Positions 45,358 to 54,435 of a stretch of 64,000 nucleotides of DNA are shown in pieces. The stretch is from UBA4466 sp963925035. Its GTDB lineage: Bacteria > Bacteroidota > Bacteroidia > Flavobacteriales_D > Crocinitomicaceae. The notes beneath the pieces were generated by a model. It did no database searches, had not been told where the DNA came from, and saw nothing but the letters and a program-made list of their open reading frames with translations. The DNA lies in assembly GCA_963925035.1 (NCBI GenBank), contig CAWUSK010000019.1, forward strand, positions 38,932 through 102,931, written 5' to 3'. The translations under genes and the position numbers were made by a program. The first letter of the stretch is position 1. Each line of letters starts with the position of its first letter.

Positions 45358-46614
45358 ATGAAATTAGAAAGACTTTTACTCGGAACATTAATTTTAATCG
45401 GATTTGCGTCTTACGCGCAAGATAGCGATGAAGATAGAGAATGCACTCGTATGCGTTTTCTTGCCGGTGAAGAATTAAAAATAAAAAATTACGCAGGAGC
45501 TTCAATGTATTACCTTAAAGGTGAAAAAATTTGTGGTGGATACGATGCTGCAAATTACGGACGATTAATCGGTAGTTTGAGAAACGCCATTAACGGTGTG
45601 ACAGATCCTGCTGCAAAAACAGCTTATACTGATACATTGGTTGAAGTATACCAAAGAGCTGAAGATGCTGGTGTTTATGATCAAGCGGATGATTTATTGA
45701 GAGCTTCATACATTTTACAAGCTTCTTCTCCGAATCGTAAAAAAGCTGATTCATTGTTTCAACGAGGAATTAAAACACAAGGGGTAAAAACGAACGAAGC
45801 TTATGTTTCTTACTTTTATTACAACACTTACGCAATGTATGCTGCAGCTCCAAGTGATACAGAATTGAAAAAACGTATGATCTCTGACTACTTTGAATTA
45901 TCTGCATTGGTAAGCAAAGCGGGAATGTCTGTAAAAACACAAGAAACAATCACTGAGTATTTCAATGCAGTAGTTCGTAGTTGTGATGATATTCTTCCAG
46001 ACTTAAAAGGATACATGGAAAATTTACCTACAGATCCTGAAATGAAAAAAGCAACAGTAATGAATTTCCTTAATTTGTTGGAAAATAAAAGCTGTACTGA
46101 AAGTCCTGAGTATTTCAAGTTAGTTGAAATTATTGTTGAGCTTGATCCGAATTCATTTGATGCTCAAATGATGAAAGCAAAAGCCTTGATTGGACAAAAC
46201 AAATATTCAGATGCAATTTCAACCTTGAGAAAAGCAAAAGAGTTAGCTCCTGACGATGCTAAAGCACAAGAAATCAATTACGAAATAGCACGTGCACAAT
46301 ACAGTTCTGGTTCATATACTGCGGCATACAATACAGCAATGTCGGTATCTGGAGCAATGAAAGGAAAAGCATTAGTAATTGCCGGACAGTGTGTTGGTAA
46401 AAACGCTAACAATTGTGGTTCAACTACAATGGAACGTAAATCAAATTACGTCTATGCTGTACAATTATTAGAGCAAGCTCGTAGTTTAGGTGAATCAACT
46501 GGAGGAACTATCTCAAGTTACAAAGCAATGTATCCAACGGATCAAGAAAAATTTGAAAATGGTAACCCATCTACAATGTTTCTTTCTTGTTACAATGTTA
46601 CTGTGAACATCTAA
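45358..46614 (+). CDS. Periplasmic TPR-repeat protein
   Basis: 418 residues from ATG 45358 with signal peptide MKLERLLLGTLILIGFASYAQ; an earlier in-frame ATG at 45313 lies in the preceding gene. The mature part is helical with TPR units (MMKAKALIGQNKYSDAISTL, KAKELAPDDAKAQEINYEIA) and four cysteines in the C-terminal half. Probably a periplasmic scaffold. 17 bp from the barrel-protein gene and 1 bp from lptC, so tightly co-transcribed. Confidence 0.85.
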   Translation: MKLERLLLGTLILIGFASYAQDSDEDRECTRMRFLAGEELKIKNYAGASMYYLKGEKICGGYDAANYGRLIGSLRNAINGVTDPAAKTAYTDTLVEVYQRAEDAGVYDQADDLLRASYILQASSPNRKKADSLFQRGIKTQGVKTNEAYVSYFYYNTYAMYAAAPSDTELKKRMISDYFELSALVSKAGMSVKTQETITEYFNAVVRSCDDILPDLKGYMENLPTDPEMKKATVMNFLNLLENKSCTESPEYFKLVEIIVELDPNSFDAQMMKAKALIGQNKYSDAISTLRKAKELAPDDAKAQEINYEIARAQYSSGSYTAAYNTAMSVSGAMKGKALVIAGQCVGKNANNCGSTTMERKSNYVYAVQLLEQARSLGESTGGTISSYKAMYPTDQEKFENGNPSTMFLSCYNVTVNI

Positions 46615-46615
46615 G

Positions 46616-47182
46616 ATGATAAAATCATTCTTACATACATATCGAATTCCTGTCATGCTCTGCATGGCAGGAATTCTTTTTTTTGCTTGTGAGAATGATC
46701 TGGATTCTATTCAGAAAGTCACATATGACCCAAATGCTCCGTCGGAGATTACACGCAATTTAACACTCTTTTATAACGACTCTGGTTATGCTAAGGTTCG
46801 AATATTTGCAACATTAGCAGAAACTTATCGTTCTCCGCGACATATCACCAAGTTAAAAGACGGGCTAAAAGTTGAATTTTTCTCGGAAGAAGGAGTCATC
46901 GTTTCTCAGCTAACTGCCTTGTATGGCGAAATAAACTATGAGACAGGAATTATAATAGTAAGAGATTCTGTTGGCTTATTGAATATTGAAAAGAAACAGC
47001 GTTTAGAGACAGAAGAATTGTTTTGGAATCAAAAAGACAGCACCATTTACACGGATAAGAATGTCATTGTCAAATCAGATGACAATTCAATTAAAGGACG
47101 CGGACGTGGCTTGAAAACAACACAAAGTTTCAGTAGTTATAAAATTCTGCAACCTGTAGGGACGTTTAATACATCTAAGTAA
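46616..47182 (+). CDS. lptC: LPS export protein LptC (lipoprotein-type)
   Basis: 188 residues. Lipoprotein signal ending FFAC (Cys about 24), followed by the LptC beta-jellyroll (DLDSIQKVTYDPNAPSEITR, LKVEFFSEEGVIVSQLTALYG, TEELFWNQKDSTIYTDKNV). Part of the LptBFGC complex that hands LPS to the periplasmic bridge; lptB is at 16198. Starts 1 bp after the TPR gene. Oddity: codons 10-24 form a perfect 14-bp hairpin followed by T8 (see terminator 46644-46684). Confidence 0.9.
   Translation: MIKSFLHTYRIPVMLCMAGILFFACENDLDSIQKVTYDPNAPSEITRNLTLFYNDSGYAKVRIFATLAETYRSPRHITKLKDGLKVEFFSEEGVIVSQLTALYGEINYETGIIIVRDSVGLLNIEKKQRLETEELFWNQKDSTIYTDKNVIVKSDDNSIKGRGRGLKTTQSFSSYKILQPVGTFNTSK
46644..46684 (+). 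terminator. Terminator-like hairpin inside the lptC coding region
   Basis: GAATTCCTGTCATG (46644-46657) pairs with CATGGCAGGAATTC (46663-46676) over 14 bp (one G-T pair), loop CTCTG, directly followed by T8 (46677-46684). It has every property of an intrinsic terminator but lies 28 nt into lptC, in the segment coding for its signal peptide. It may act as an attenuator, lowering lptC relative to the upstream genes, unless translation prevents folding. Confidence 0.7.
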
Positions 47183-47257
47183 TATTTGGAGTTTTTACTT
47201 GAAAATGTAAGACTAGAAGTTTTGTCCATCCGAAGAAATAAATTAAATACTCCGAAT

Positions 47258-47287
47258 TATCAATTGTCAATTGTCAATTATCAATTA
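47258..47287 (+). repeat. Heptanucleotide tandem repeat CAATTAT/CAATTGT
   Basis: The sequence reads CAATTGT, CAATTGT, CAATTAT, CAATTAC, preceded by another ATTAT unit: at least four heptamers with 7-bp period. It is the reverse complement of the array at 9294-9330. Confidence 0.65.
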
Positions 47288-47310
47288 CATTTGCCTTAAA
47301 TACCAAGTCT

Positions 47311-47538
47311 ATGAAATTTTACAATAAAATAATGCTTTACTTTTGGTTGTTCGCGGCTATTTTAATTTTCATTGTAATCACATATCTTTCTATATCAGAA
47401 GGATTTAAAAAATGGGCTTTCTATTATGTCTTCGCGTTTTTGGCGTTTTTAGCGTTCATTACACGTAAATGGATGATGAAAAGAATGGAAAAGCACATTC
47501 AATTTCTTGAAGAACAAAAAAAAGCTGAAAACAAATAA
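47311..47538 (+). CDS. Small two-helix membrane protein
   Basis: 75 residues with two transmembrane segments (about 6-26 and 36-52) and a basic/acidic C-terminal helix (MMKRMEKHIQFLEEQKKAEN). No family recognised with confidence. Lies 128 bp downstream of lptC, behind the heptamer repeat, and on the same strand; a conserved small protein at this place in related genomes would support function. Confidence 0.65.
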   Translation: MKFYNKIMLYFWLFAAILIFIVITYLSISEGFKKWAFYYVFAFLAFLAFITRKWMMKRMEKHIQFLEEQKKAENK

Positions 47539-47651
47539 CCGTTTGTCCCGCTTTATAAGCTTTAATCACAATTAGTTGCCAAAATCAAACGGATTCAATA
47601 ATTTTAACGTGATAGTGTAACAAATACATCGCGTTAATTGTCTTATAATCA

Positions 47652-50162
47652 ATGAAACCTTTTGGTGCTTTTCTTGTCCTGATATTCTTCCTTTTTGGAA
47701 CTCAGGTGCATGGACAGCAATTACTAAAAGGAGTTATTTCCGATGAACATGGTATTTCTATTCCTTATGCAAAGTTGTATGTAAAAAATGCTGCTGAAAA
47801 TAGAACAATCGCCGACGCAAGTGGTTATTACGAAATGCGTCTTTTCCAAGGCGAGTACTTTTTAGTTATTACTGCAGAAGGTTTTGATAACTCACAGGCC
47901 TACGTAACAATAAACGATGTTACTGTTACAAAAGACTACCAACTTTTCCCTACAAAATTTATGGATATGGAAGATGTAGAAGCATCTGCTAAAAAATCCA
48001 ATCCAGGGAGAGACATAATGCTCAAAGTTGTACAAAAAAGAGATTCGATTAATCCATGGAACTATTCGCATACTGTTCAAGGTTATACAAAAGCAACCGA
48101 AAACATTGAACGTTTCGAAAGTAAAAGCGACAAACGTAAACGAGATAAAAAAGAAAACGAGGTAGAACAAAATACAGATCCAAGCGGCATTGAAGATCCA
48201 TTTGCAGAACAGCGCAAGGAAAATGAAGAGTTTTCTAACAATATGAACCTTATTGAAGTTGATTTTACGCGGCATTATGGAGGTAGATTTGACATCAAAG
48301 AAATTAGAAATGCCTTCAAAGAACGCGTTGGAAAACAGCACAGCTTGTATTATACAACAACCGTAAAGTCGAACTTTAATTTTTTTGAGAATTTACTGCA
48401 TTTAGATGATTTACATCAAACGCCAGTGAGTTCACCGATTTCTGTTCCTGGTATTTTATCATACAAATATCGACTAGAGGATCAGTACGAAGAAAACGGA
48501 CAGAAGATTCACAAAATAAAAATTATCCCGCGTACCATTTCAACTACGACGTTGGAAGGATATGTTTACGTAATTGATTCCATTTGGCTCATCCAAAAAC
48601 TCGACTTGACGATGGAAAAGGGAAATTTATTGGTTTACGATTACTTTTCCATACATCAAGAGTTTGATCATCCAGGTGATAGCATTTGTGTTTTATCTAA
48701 TCAAGTATTGGAATACGGTGTTAAATACAAAGACCAAGCTTCTGCATGTACTACGGTAACTAATTTTTCAGATTATAATTTCAACCCTAAATTTCCCGCT
48801 AAATTTTTCAACAACGAACTTTCGATAACAGAAAAATCGGCATATGATAAAGATTCTATTTATTGGAAAGGGAAACGAAAAGCAGAACTTTCACCCGAGG
48901 AAGCAAAATACATCGCGGTAAGGGATAGCATTTATGATTATCAACACCGCACTGAATATCTGGATTCAGTAGATAAAGTGTTTAACAAAGTAACAGCATT
49001 AAAAGTCCTTTGGTTTGGTATCGACCATAGAAATAGGTCAAAGAAAACACAATGGTCCATCAGTTCAGTTGCTGGACTTTTACGACCAATTTATATTGCT
49101 GGTCCGCGGGTTGCACCAAGTTTTTCATATTTCAAAAAATGGAACAGTGAACGTACTTTTGATAGTGATTACGAAGCTTCAATTGGTATTCTTAATGCCG
49201 ATATTAAAGGAAGTATGGGGCTTCATTTTCGATATGATCCTTACCATTTTGGAACAGCACATCTCAAATTTTCCCATGATTTTGACGCGATCAGAGGTTA
49301 CGATGCGATTACACAAATTTACAAACGCGACAATTTTATTGAAGTGACGAATATCTCTGTCGGCAATGATTATGAGTTAGTCAACGGTCTTTATTTAGAT
49401 GCAGAATATTCATTTACAGAACGTAGAAGCATAAAAGGATATAAATTTTTGGATACAGATGATTTTTTACCGAATAATGATCCAACTGAGTTTGAAAGCT
49501 ATCAAGCATCTATTTTTGAAGTCACCTTAAGTTATATTCCGAATCAGAAATTTATGCGGGAACCTAAACGTAAGGTTATTTTAGGTTCGAAATGGCCAAC
49601 CTTTTACCTTTATTATGAAAAGGGCATTCCGAAACTTTTTGGAAGTGATGTGAATCATGATTATTTAGCCGCTGGAATTTTACACACCTTCAAAATTGGG
49701 ACTATTGGAACATCTAGTTACCATATTAAAGGAGGACAATTTTTAAATAACAAAACAGTGAGGGATGCGGATCAAAAGTTCCAACGAAGAAGTGACCCAA
49801 TTTGGTTTTCTAACCCACTTTATTCCTTTCAAGGATTAGATTCTACGCTGCCAACACAAAAACTCTACGGAGAAGCGCATTTTGTGCATCACGACAATGG
49901 TGCAATCATCAATAAGATTCCTTTCATGAAAAAAACGCGCATTGGATTGGTTATTGGTGCTGGAATATTGTACGTCCCAGAGCGTGACTGGCTGCATTAT
50001 GAAGCGCTAGTTGGTCTAGAGCGGAATTTTAAGTTTTCGAAACGAATGCTGCGTGTTGGTATTTACGGTACACTTTCCGATAGCAATCACACCAAGCCAC
50101 GAGCAGATTTTAAAATTTCATTTGCTGTGTTAGACAATCGAAATTTAAAATGGAATTTTTAA
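47652..50162 (+). CDS. Outer-membrane DUF5686 / carboxypeptidase-regulatory-like domain protein (paralogue)
   Basis: 836 residues. Signal peptide MKPFGAFLVLIFFLFGTQVH, regulatory-like beta-sandwich (about 24-105: LKGVISDEHGISIPYAKLYV, DASGYYEMRLFQGEYFLVIT) and DUF5686 region with C-terminal barrel-like strands ending AVLDNRNLKWNF. Same domain order as the protein at 13714-16188. A lysine/arginine/glutamate-rich insert (about 150-190, ESKSDKRKRDKKENE) is peculiar to this copy. Function unknown; outer membrane likely. Confidence 0.85.
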   Translation: MKPFGAFLVLIFFLFGTQVHGQQLLKGVISDEHGISIPYAKLYVKNAAENRTIADASGYYEMRLFQGEYFLVITAEGFDNSQAYVTINDVTVTKDYQLFPTKFMDMEDVEASAKKSNPGRDIMLKVVQKRDSINPWNYSHTVQGYTKATENIERFESKSDKRKRDKKENEVEQNTDPSGIEDPFAEQRKENEEFSNNMNLIEVDFTRHYGGRFDIKEIRNAFKERVGKQHSLYYTTTVKSNFNFFENLLHLDDLHQTPVSSPISVPGILSYKYRLEDQYEENGQKIHKIKIIPRTISTTTLEGYVYVIDSIWLIQKLDLTMEKGNLLVYDYFSIHQEFDHPGDSICVLSNQVLEYGVKYKDQASACTTVTNFSDYNFNPKFPAKFFNNELSITEKSAYDKDSIYWKGKRKAELSPEEAKYIAVRDSIYDYQHRTEYLDSVDKVFNKVTALKVLWFGIDHRNRSKKTQWSISSVAGLLRPIYIAGPRVAPSFSYFKKWNSERTFDSDYEASIGILNADIKGSMGLHFRYDPYHFGTAHLKFSHDFDAIRGYDAITQIYKRDNFIEVTNISVGNDYELVNGLYLDAEYSFTERRSIKGYKFLDTDDFLPNNDPTEFESYQASIFEVTLSYIPNQKFMREPKRKVILGSKWPTFYLYYEKGIPKLFGSDVNHDYLAAGILHTFKIGTIGTSSYHIKGGQFLNNKTVRDADQKFQRRSDPIWFSNPLYSFQGLDSTLPTQKLYGEAHFVHHDNGAIINKIPFMKKTRIGLVIGAGILYVPERDWLHYEALVGLERNFKFSKRMLRVGIYGTLSDSNHTKPRADFKISFAVLDNRNLKWNF

Positions 50163-50213
50163 TTCATTGAATTAATCTTAGAATTGACTGTCTTAGGTTA
50201 AGATCTCAATCTT

Positions 50214-50735
50214 ATGAAGTTTTTAGTTACCCTTTCCGTTTTATTTTTGAGTTTATACGCAACAGCACAAAATGATATTTTTGAAGCCATCCGACAAGGT
50301 GATTCTAATCCAGTCCAAGATATTCTTAGATATGACGCAACAGCATCGAATAGTATAAATTCAATTGGTTACTCTCCTTTGATAGTAGCGTCGTACAGTG
50401 GTAAAAAAGAAATCGTTTCACTTCTAATTGCCTTTGGTGCAGATGTGAATTTTGACACTGATTATGGTGATGCATTGATGGCTGCGGTGAAAAACAATCA
50501 TACTGAAATTGTAGAAATTTTGCTTACGAATAGTGCAGACCCGAATGAATCTGATTTACGCAGAAAAACACCTTTATTAATAGCGGTTTTGAATGAAAAT
50601 TTTGCTATCGTTGACTTACTTATGAAAACTGGAGCAGACCAATTTAAAAAAGATGATCTTGGAACATCAGCCTTTGATTATTCAAAAGATAATAAGCTCA
50701 AAGAAATACTCGCCATTTTTAAGAAATATCAATAG
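50214..50735 (+). CDS. Secreted ankyrin-repeat protein
   Basis: 173 residues. Signal peptide MKFLVTLSVLFLSLYATAQ, then about four ankyrin repeats (GYSPLIVASYSGKKEIVSLL, IAFGADVNFDTDYGDALMAA, KNNHTEIVEILLTNSADPNE, KTPLLIAVLNENFAIVDLLM). Periplasmic protein-protein interaction module, partner unknown. 51 bp after the DUF5686 gene. Confidence 0.9.
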   Translation: MKFLVTLSVLFLSLYATAQNDIFEAIRQGDSNPVQDILRYDATASNSINSIGYSPLIVASYSGKKEIVSLLIAFGADVNFDTDYGDALMAAVKNNHTEIVEILLTNSADPNESDLRRKTPLLIAVLNENFAIVDLLMKTGADQFKKDDLGTSAFDYSKDNKLKEILAIFKKYQ

Positions 50736-50767
50736 ATCTTAAATTATTAATATCCTTCTTCTCGTTA

Positions 50768-50796
50768 TTTGGATTCGTATTATTCCTTTATCTTTG
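50768..50796 (+). promoter_or_regulatory. kbl promoter (-33 TTTG, -7 TATCTTTG)
   Basis: ATTTGG at 50767-50772 and TATCTTTG at 50789-50796, separated by about 17 bp, form the best two-part Bacteroidota promoter in the window. The leader before the ATG at 50813 would be about 12 nt. Confidence 0.65.
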
Positions 50797-50812
50797 TTCA
50801 AAATCTTAGCAT

Positions 50813-52003
50813 ATGTACGGAAAAATGAAAGGCTTTCTTCAAACAGAATTAAAGTCAATAGAAGCAGCAGGAATTTACAAACGAGAACGTATTATTACAA
50901 CTCCGCAAGGTGCGAACGTACATGTTAGTTCTGGAGAAGACGTTGTCATCATGTGTGCAAATAATTACTTGGGACTTTCCTCTCACCCTGACGTTATTCA
51001 AGCGTCAAAAGATGCCTTAGATTCACACGGATTTGGAATGTCATCGGTTCGTTTTATCTGTGGTACGCAAGATATTCATAAAGAATTAGAAGCTAAGATT
51101 GCAAAGTTTTACGGAACAGAAGATACTATTTTATATGCTGCTGCTTTTGATGCGAATGGTGGGGTTTTTGAACCACTTTTCGGAGTGGAAGACGCTATTA
51201 TTTCAGATGAATTGAACCATGCATCTATCATTGATGGAATTCGTTTGTGCAAAGCGCAACGTTACCGTTACAAGCATTCGGATATGAACGATTTAGAAGA
51301 TCAATTGAAAAAAGCACAGGATCAACGTTTTCGAGTAATCGTAACGGATGGTGTTTTCTCGATGGATGGTGATATTGCTAAAATGGATCAAATTTGCGCA
51401 TTAGCAGATAAATACGATGCTTTAGTAATGACTGATGAATGTCACTCAGCTGGATTTATTGGAAAGACAGGTCGTGGTGTCCCAGAACATTGTGGTGTAC
51501 TAGACCGCGTTGACATCATTACAGGAACGCTAGGAAAAGCGCTTGGTGGAGCAATGGGTGGTTATACAACTGGAAAAAAAGAAATTATTGACATGTTACG
51601 TCAACGCTCTCGACCATATCTATTTTCAAATTCACTAGCTCCTTCTATTGTTGGCGCGTCAATTAAAGTCTTTGATATACTTAGTGCAAACACCGATTTA
51701 CGTGATACTTTAGAAGTAAACACAAAATACTTCAAAGATCGTATTATTGCTGCAGGGTTTGATATCAAGCCTGGGGATTCTCCAATAGTTCCAGTGATGT
51801 TGTACGATGCAGCGTTGTCTCAACAGTTCGCTGATTTATTATTAAAAGAAGGCGTTTATGCAATTGGTTTCTTTTACCCCGTTGTAGCAAAAGGTGCGGC
51901 GCGAATTAGAACTCAAATTTCAGCCGCTCATTCGCAAGCAGATTTAGACAAAGCTATTGCAGCATTTATTAAAGTTGGAAAAGAATTGAAGGTGATTTCT
52001 TAA
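50813..52003 (+). CDS. kbl: Glycine C-acetyltransferase (2-amino-3-ketobutyrate CoA ligase)
   Basis: 396 residues, alpha-oxoamine synthase family: NNYLGLSSHPDV, GMSSVRFICGTQDIHKELE, the DECHSAGFIGKTGRG motif and the PLP lysine in GTLGKALGGAMGGYTTG. The RFICGTQD..KELE wording favours Kbl over BioF or SPT. It converts 2-amino-3-ketobutyrate and CoA to glycine and acetyl-CoA in threonine degradation; threonine dehydrogenase is not in the window. BioF belongs to the same family and is not found here, but biotin use by this enzyme is unsupported. Confidence 0.93.
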   Translation: MYGKMKGFLQTELKSIEAAGIYKRERIITTPQGANVHVSSGEDVVIMCANNYLGLSSHPDVIQASKDALDSHGFGMSSVRFICGTQDIHKELEAKIAKFYGTEDTILYAAAFDANGGVFEPLFGVEDAIISDELNHASIIDGIRLCKAQRYRYKHSDMNDLEDQLKKAQDQRFRVIVTDGVFSMDGDIAKMDQICALADKYDALVMTDECHSAGFIGKTGRGVPEHCGVLDRVDIITGTLGKALGGAMGGYTTGKKEIIDMLRQRSRPYLFSNSLAPSIVGASIKVFDILSANTDLRDTLEVNTKYFKDRIIAAGFDIKPGDSPIVPVMLYDAALSQQFADLLLKEGVYAIGFFYPVVAKGAARIRTQISAAHSQADLDKAIAAFIKVGKELKVIS

Positions 52004-52058
52004 TCAACGCATTATAAAAGATTAACAACTGAAATTATTGTAGTCTAACCTAAAAGGT

Positions 52059-52066
52059 TATTTTTG
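52059..52066 (+). promoter_or_regulatory. -7 box (TATTTTTG) of the SulP/carbonic-anhydrase unit
   Basis: Perfect TAnnTTTG ending 7 nt before the ATG at 52073; near-leaderless transcript expected. Confidence 0.55.
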
Positions 52067-52072
52067 CTAGGA

Positions 52073-52369
52073 ATGAGAACTATAGCTTTTTCTTTTCTGC
52101 TTTTATTTACAACATTAACCGTTGTGGTATCTGCCTATTTTCTTTGGCAGGATACTGACTTTGAAGTTTCAATGTCGATTGAAGAAGAGGAGGAAGAAGG
52201 TAAAACAACCGAATCTTCAGTTTCATTTCAGGTATTCTTCAATGCTGACAATTTATTGCTTGATTTACTTTCTAATGAAGAAACAAAAGCAATTTCGAAA
52301 ATTGATATCAAAAAGCATTACGAAGATGTATCTCTAAATAGACTGTTTTCCCCTCCTGATGTGATGTAA
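52073..52369 (+). CDS. Small acidic single-pass membrane protein
   Basis: 98 residues from ATG 52073 (a TTG three codons earlier lies within the promoter). One N-terminal transmembrane helix or uncleaved signal (about 4-25, IAFSFLLLFTTLTVVVSAYF) followed by an acidic patch (IEEEEEEG) and an amphipathic tail. No family recognised. It lies 45 bp before the SulP gene under the same promoter and may be an accessory subunit, which is inference. Confidence 0.65.
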   Translation: MRTIAFSFLLLFTTLTVVVSAYFLWQDTDFEVSMSIEEEEEEGKTTESSVSFQVFFNADNLLLDLLSNEETKAISKIDIKKHYEDVSLNRLFSPPDVM

Positions 52370-52413
52370 ATATTGAATTTATTCTCAATTATTTACTTTT
52401 TATCACATTTAAA

Positions 52414-54426
52414 ATGAAAAAATTTATTGCCAATTGGCGGAGTGACTTGCCGTCTAGTTTAGTTGTCTTTTTAGTCGCATTACCTTTATGTTTAGGCGTT
52501 GGTTTAGCATCAACAAACATTGAAGGAATCAATGGAATGCCTAATGTTTTTTCGGGTATTATTGCAGGAGTTATCGGTGGAATTGTCGTTGGAACACTCA
52601 GCGGAAGTAGAGCCGGGGTTTCTGGCCCTGCCGCTGGATTAATTACTATAATTCTAGCAGCAATTGTAACCCTTGGAAGTTTTGAAGCTTTACTAGTTGC
52701 AGTTGTAATAGCAGGAGTAATTCAAGTAATCGCAGGTTTTTCAGGCTTAGGAATTATCGGGAATTATTTCCCTTCTTCCGTTATTAAAGGTATGCTTGCA
52801 GCTATTGGGATTACGCTAATTTTAAAAGAAATTCCACATGCCGTTGGTTATGACAAAGATTTCTTTGGTGATGAAGCATTCTTCCAAGCTGATGGACATA
52901 ATACCTTTTCAGAATTAATTTATGCAATGGGGGCTTTGAATACTACCGCCATCCTAATTGCTGCCATTTCAATTGCAATCATGGTTCTTTTTGAACGCAA
53001 ATTCATAAAAAAAATCAAACTCTTTCAATTTATTCCTTCAGCACTTATTGTAGTTCTAGTTGGTATTGGAATCAACCTAGGGTTTAAGATTTCCGAATCA
53101 AATTGGACATTGGCAAGTGAACATATGGTCAGCCTTCCAAGAGCAGCGAACTTGGATGAATTTATTGGGTTTTTGAGCTTTCCTGACTTTAGCTTTCTTT
53201 CGAATCCAGATGTATATGTCATCGCATTGACGATAGCTTTAATTGGAAGTTTAGAGACACTTCTTAGCGTTGAAGCAACTGATAAACTCGACCCTGAAAA
53301 ACACATGACCCCAACGAATCGTGAATTAAAAGCACAAGGAGTTGGAAATATCATTTCTGGGTTAATTGGAGGATTACCAATAACTCAAGTAATTGTTAGA
53401 AGCTCGGCGAATATAAACGCCGGTGCTAAGTCAAAAGTTTCGGCGATCGTTCATGGCGTTTTACTTATGATAACTGTGGTTTTTATTCCGCATATCTTAA
53501 ATTTAATTCCACTTGCATCTTTGGCTGCAATCTTAATTATGATTGGGTACAAATTGGCTAAAGCCAAATTGTTTCAACAATTATACAAACAAGGATGGGA
53601 TCAATTTCTACCTTTTTGTGCAACAATAATTGGTGTTTTATTAACTGATTTGTTGATGGGAATCGGAATCGGAATTACCGTAGCCGTATTCTTTATATTG
53701 AAGAAAAACTACCACAATAATTTTGTCGAACTTGAAAGTGATATCGACGGAAAACGTGAAAAAATTCTAGCGCTTTCTGAAGAAGTATCTTTTTTGAATA
53801 AAGCTGGATTGGTGCATACATTTGCGCATCTCGAAGAAGGTTCAACACTAATCATTGATGGAACTAAATCTAAAAGTATTGATTTTGACGTTCTTGAATT
53901 AATCCATGAATTCAATCAATTTGGCGCCAAGGAGAAGTCAATTGATTGTCGCTTGATCAACATTCCTGGTATCAACCAACAGGTTAAAAAAGTAGTTTTA
54001 GCACCCGCATTTACAACTTGGAAACAAACTAAATCATCTGAAAAGTGGGCTGATTTAATAAATCTTCCTGCTGATTTAGAAGATCATATTGTAATCCATC
54101 AGGTTAGACAAGACAATGTTGAGGGGATATTGGCAACCTTGAATGAGTTAATAACTATAATACCGTTAACTCAGATCGTAATATTACGAATGGAGAATAT
54201 TCATTTGATTAACGATAAACAAATTGCTTCCTTCAAGGAGGGTATTGCTCTTTTAAAATCAAAAAATATTCATGTCAATATCGTTGGGTTGAAGAAAAAA
54301 ACAAAAAATCAATTACTAGAAATCAATCTAATTCCTAAATTAGTAGAGGAAAAAGATACTTTCAATGCATTTAACAACTGTATTTTAAATATCACATTTG
54401 AAATACAAAACGAAACTTTATCTTAA
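52414..54426 (+). CDS. SulP-family anion transporter, probable bicarbonate transporter
   Basis: 670 residues. The N-terminal 400 residues form the SulP membrane core (SLVVFLVALPLCLGVGLAST, GSRAGVSGPAAGLITII, the VEATDKLDPE...TPTNRELKAQGVGNIISGL signature), followed by a cytosolic STAS-like region (about 445-540) and a further alpha/beta segment (about 560-660) that may be a second degenerate STAS domain. SulP proteins next to carbonic anhydrase genes are usually bicarbonate transporters of the BicA type; that function is inferred from the neighbour 9 bp downstream. Confidence 0.92.
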   Translation: MKKFIANWRSDLPSSLVVFLVALPLCLGVGLASTNIEGINGMPNVFSGIIAGVIGGIVVGTLSGSRAGVSGPAAGLITIILAAIVTLGSFEALLVAVVIAGVIQVIAGFSGLGIIGNYFPSSVIKGMLAAIGITLILKEIPHAVGYDKDFFGDEAFFQADGHNTFSELIYAMGALNTTAILIAAISIAIMVLFERKFIKKIKLFQFIPSALIVVLVGIGINLGFKISESNWTLASEHMVSLPRAANLDEFIGFLSFPDFSFLSNPDVYVIALTIALIGSLETLLSVEATDKLDPEKHMTPTNRELKAQGVGNIISGLIGGLPITQVIVRSSANINAGAKSKVSAIVHGVLLMITVVFIPHILNLIPLASLAAILIMIGYKLAKAKLFQQLYKQGWDQFLPFCATIIGVLLTDLLMGIGIGITVAVFFILKKNYHNNFVELESDIDGKREKILALSEEVSFLNKAGLVHTFAHLEEGSTLIIDGTKSKSIDFDVLELIHEFNQFGAKEKSIDCRLINIPGINQQVKKVVLAPAFTTWKQTKSSEKWADLINLPADLEDHIVIHQVRQDNVEGILATLNELITIIPLTQIVILRMENIHLINDKQIASFKEGIALLKSKNIHVNIVGLKKKTKNQLLEINLIPKLVEEKDTFNAFNNCILNITFEIQNETLS

Positions 54427-54435
54427 ACAAAAAAA

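Noticed and set aside
47892..48341. 149-codon minus-strand ORF inside the DUF5686 gene
   Set aside because: Shadow ORF; phenylalanine-rich translation of the antisense of a lysine/glutamate-rich insert.
50813..52003. Alpha-oxoamine synthase gene as bioF, completing the biotin pathway
   Set aside because: Sequence motifs fit glycine C-acetyltransferase better, and it is 45 kb from bioD/bioA.
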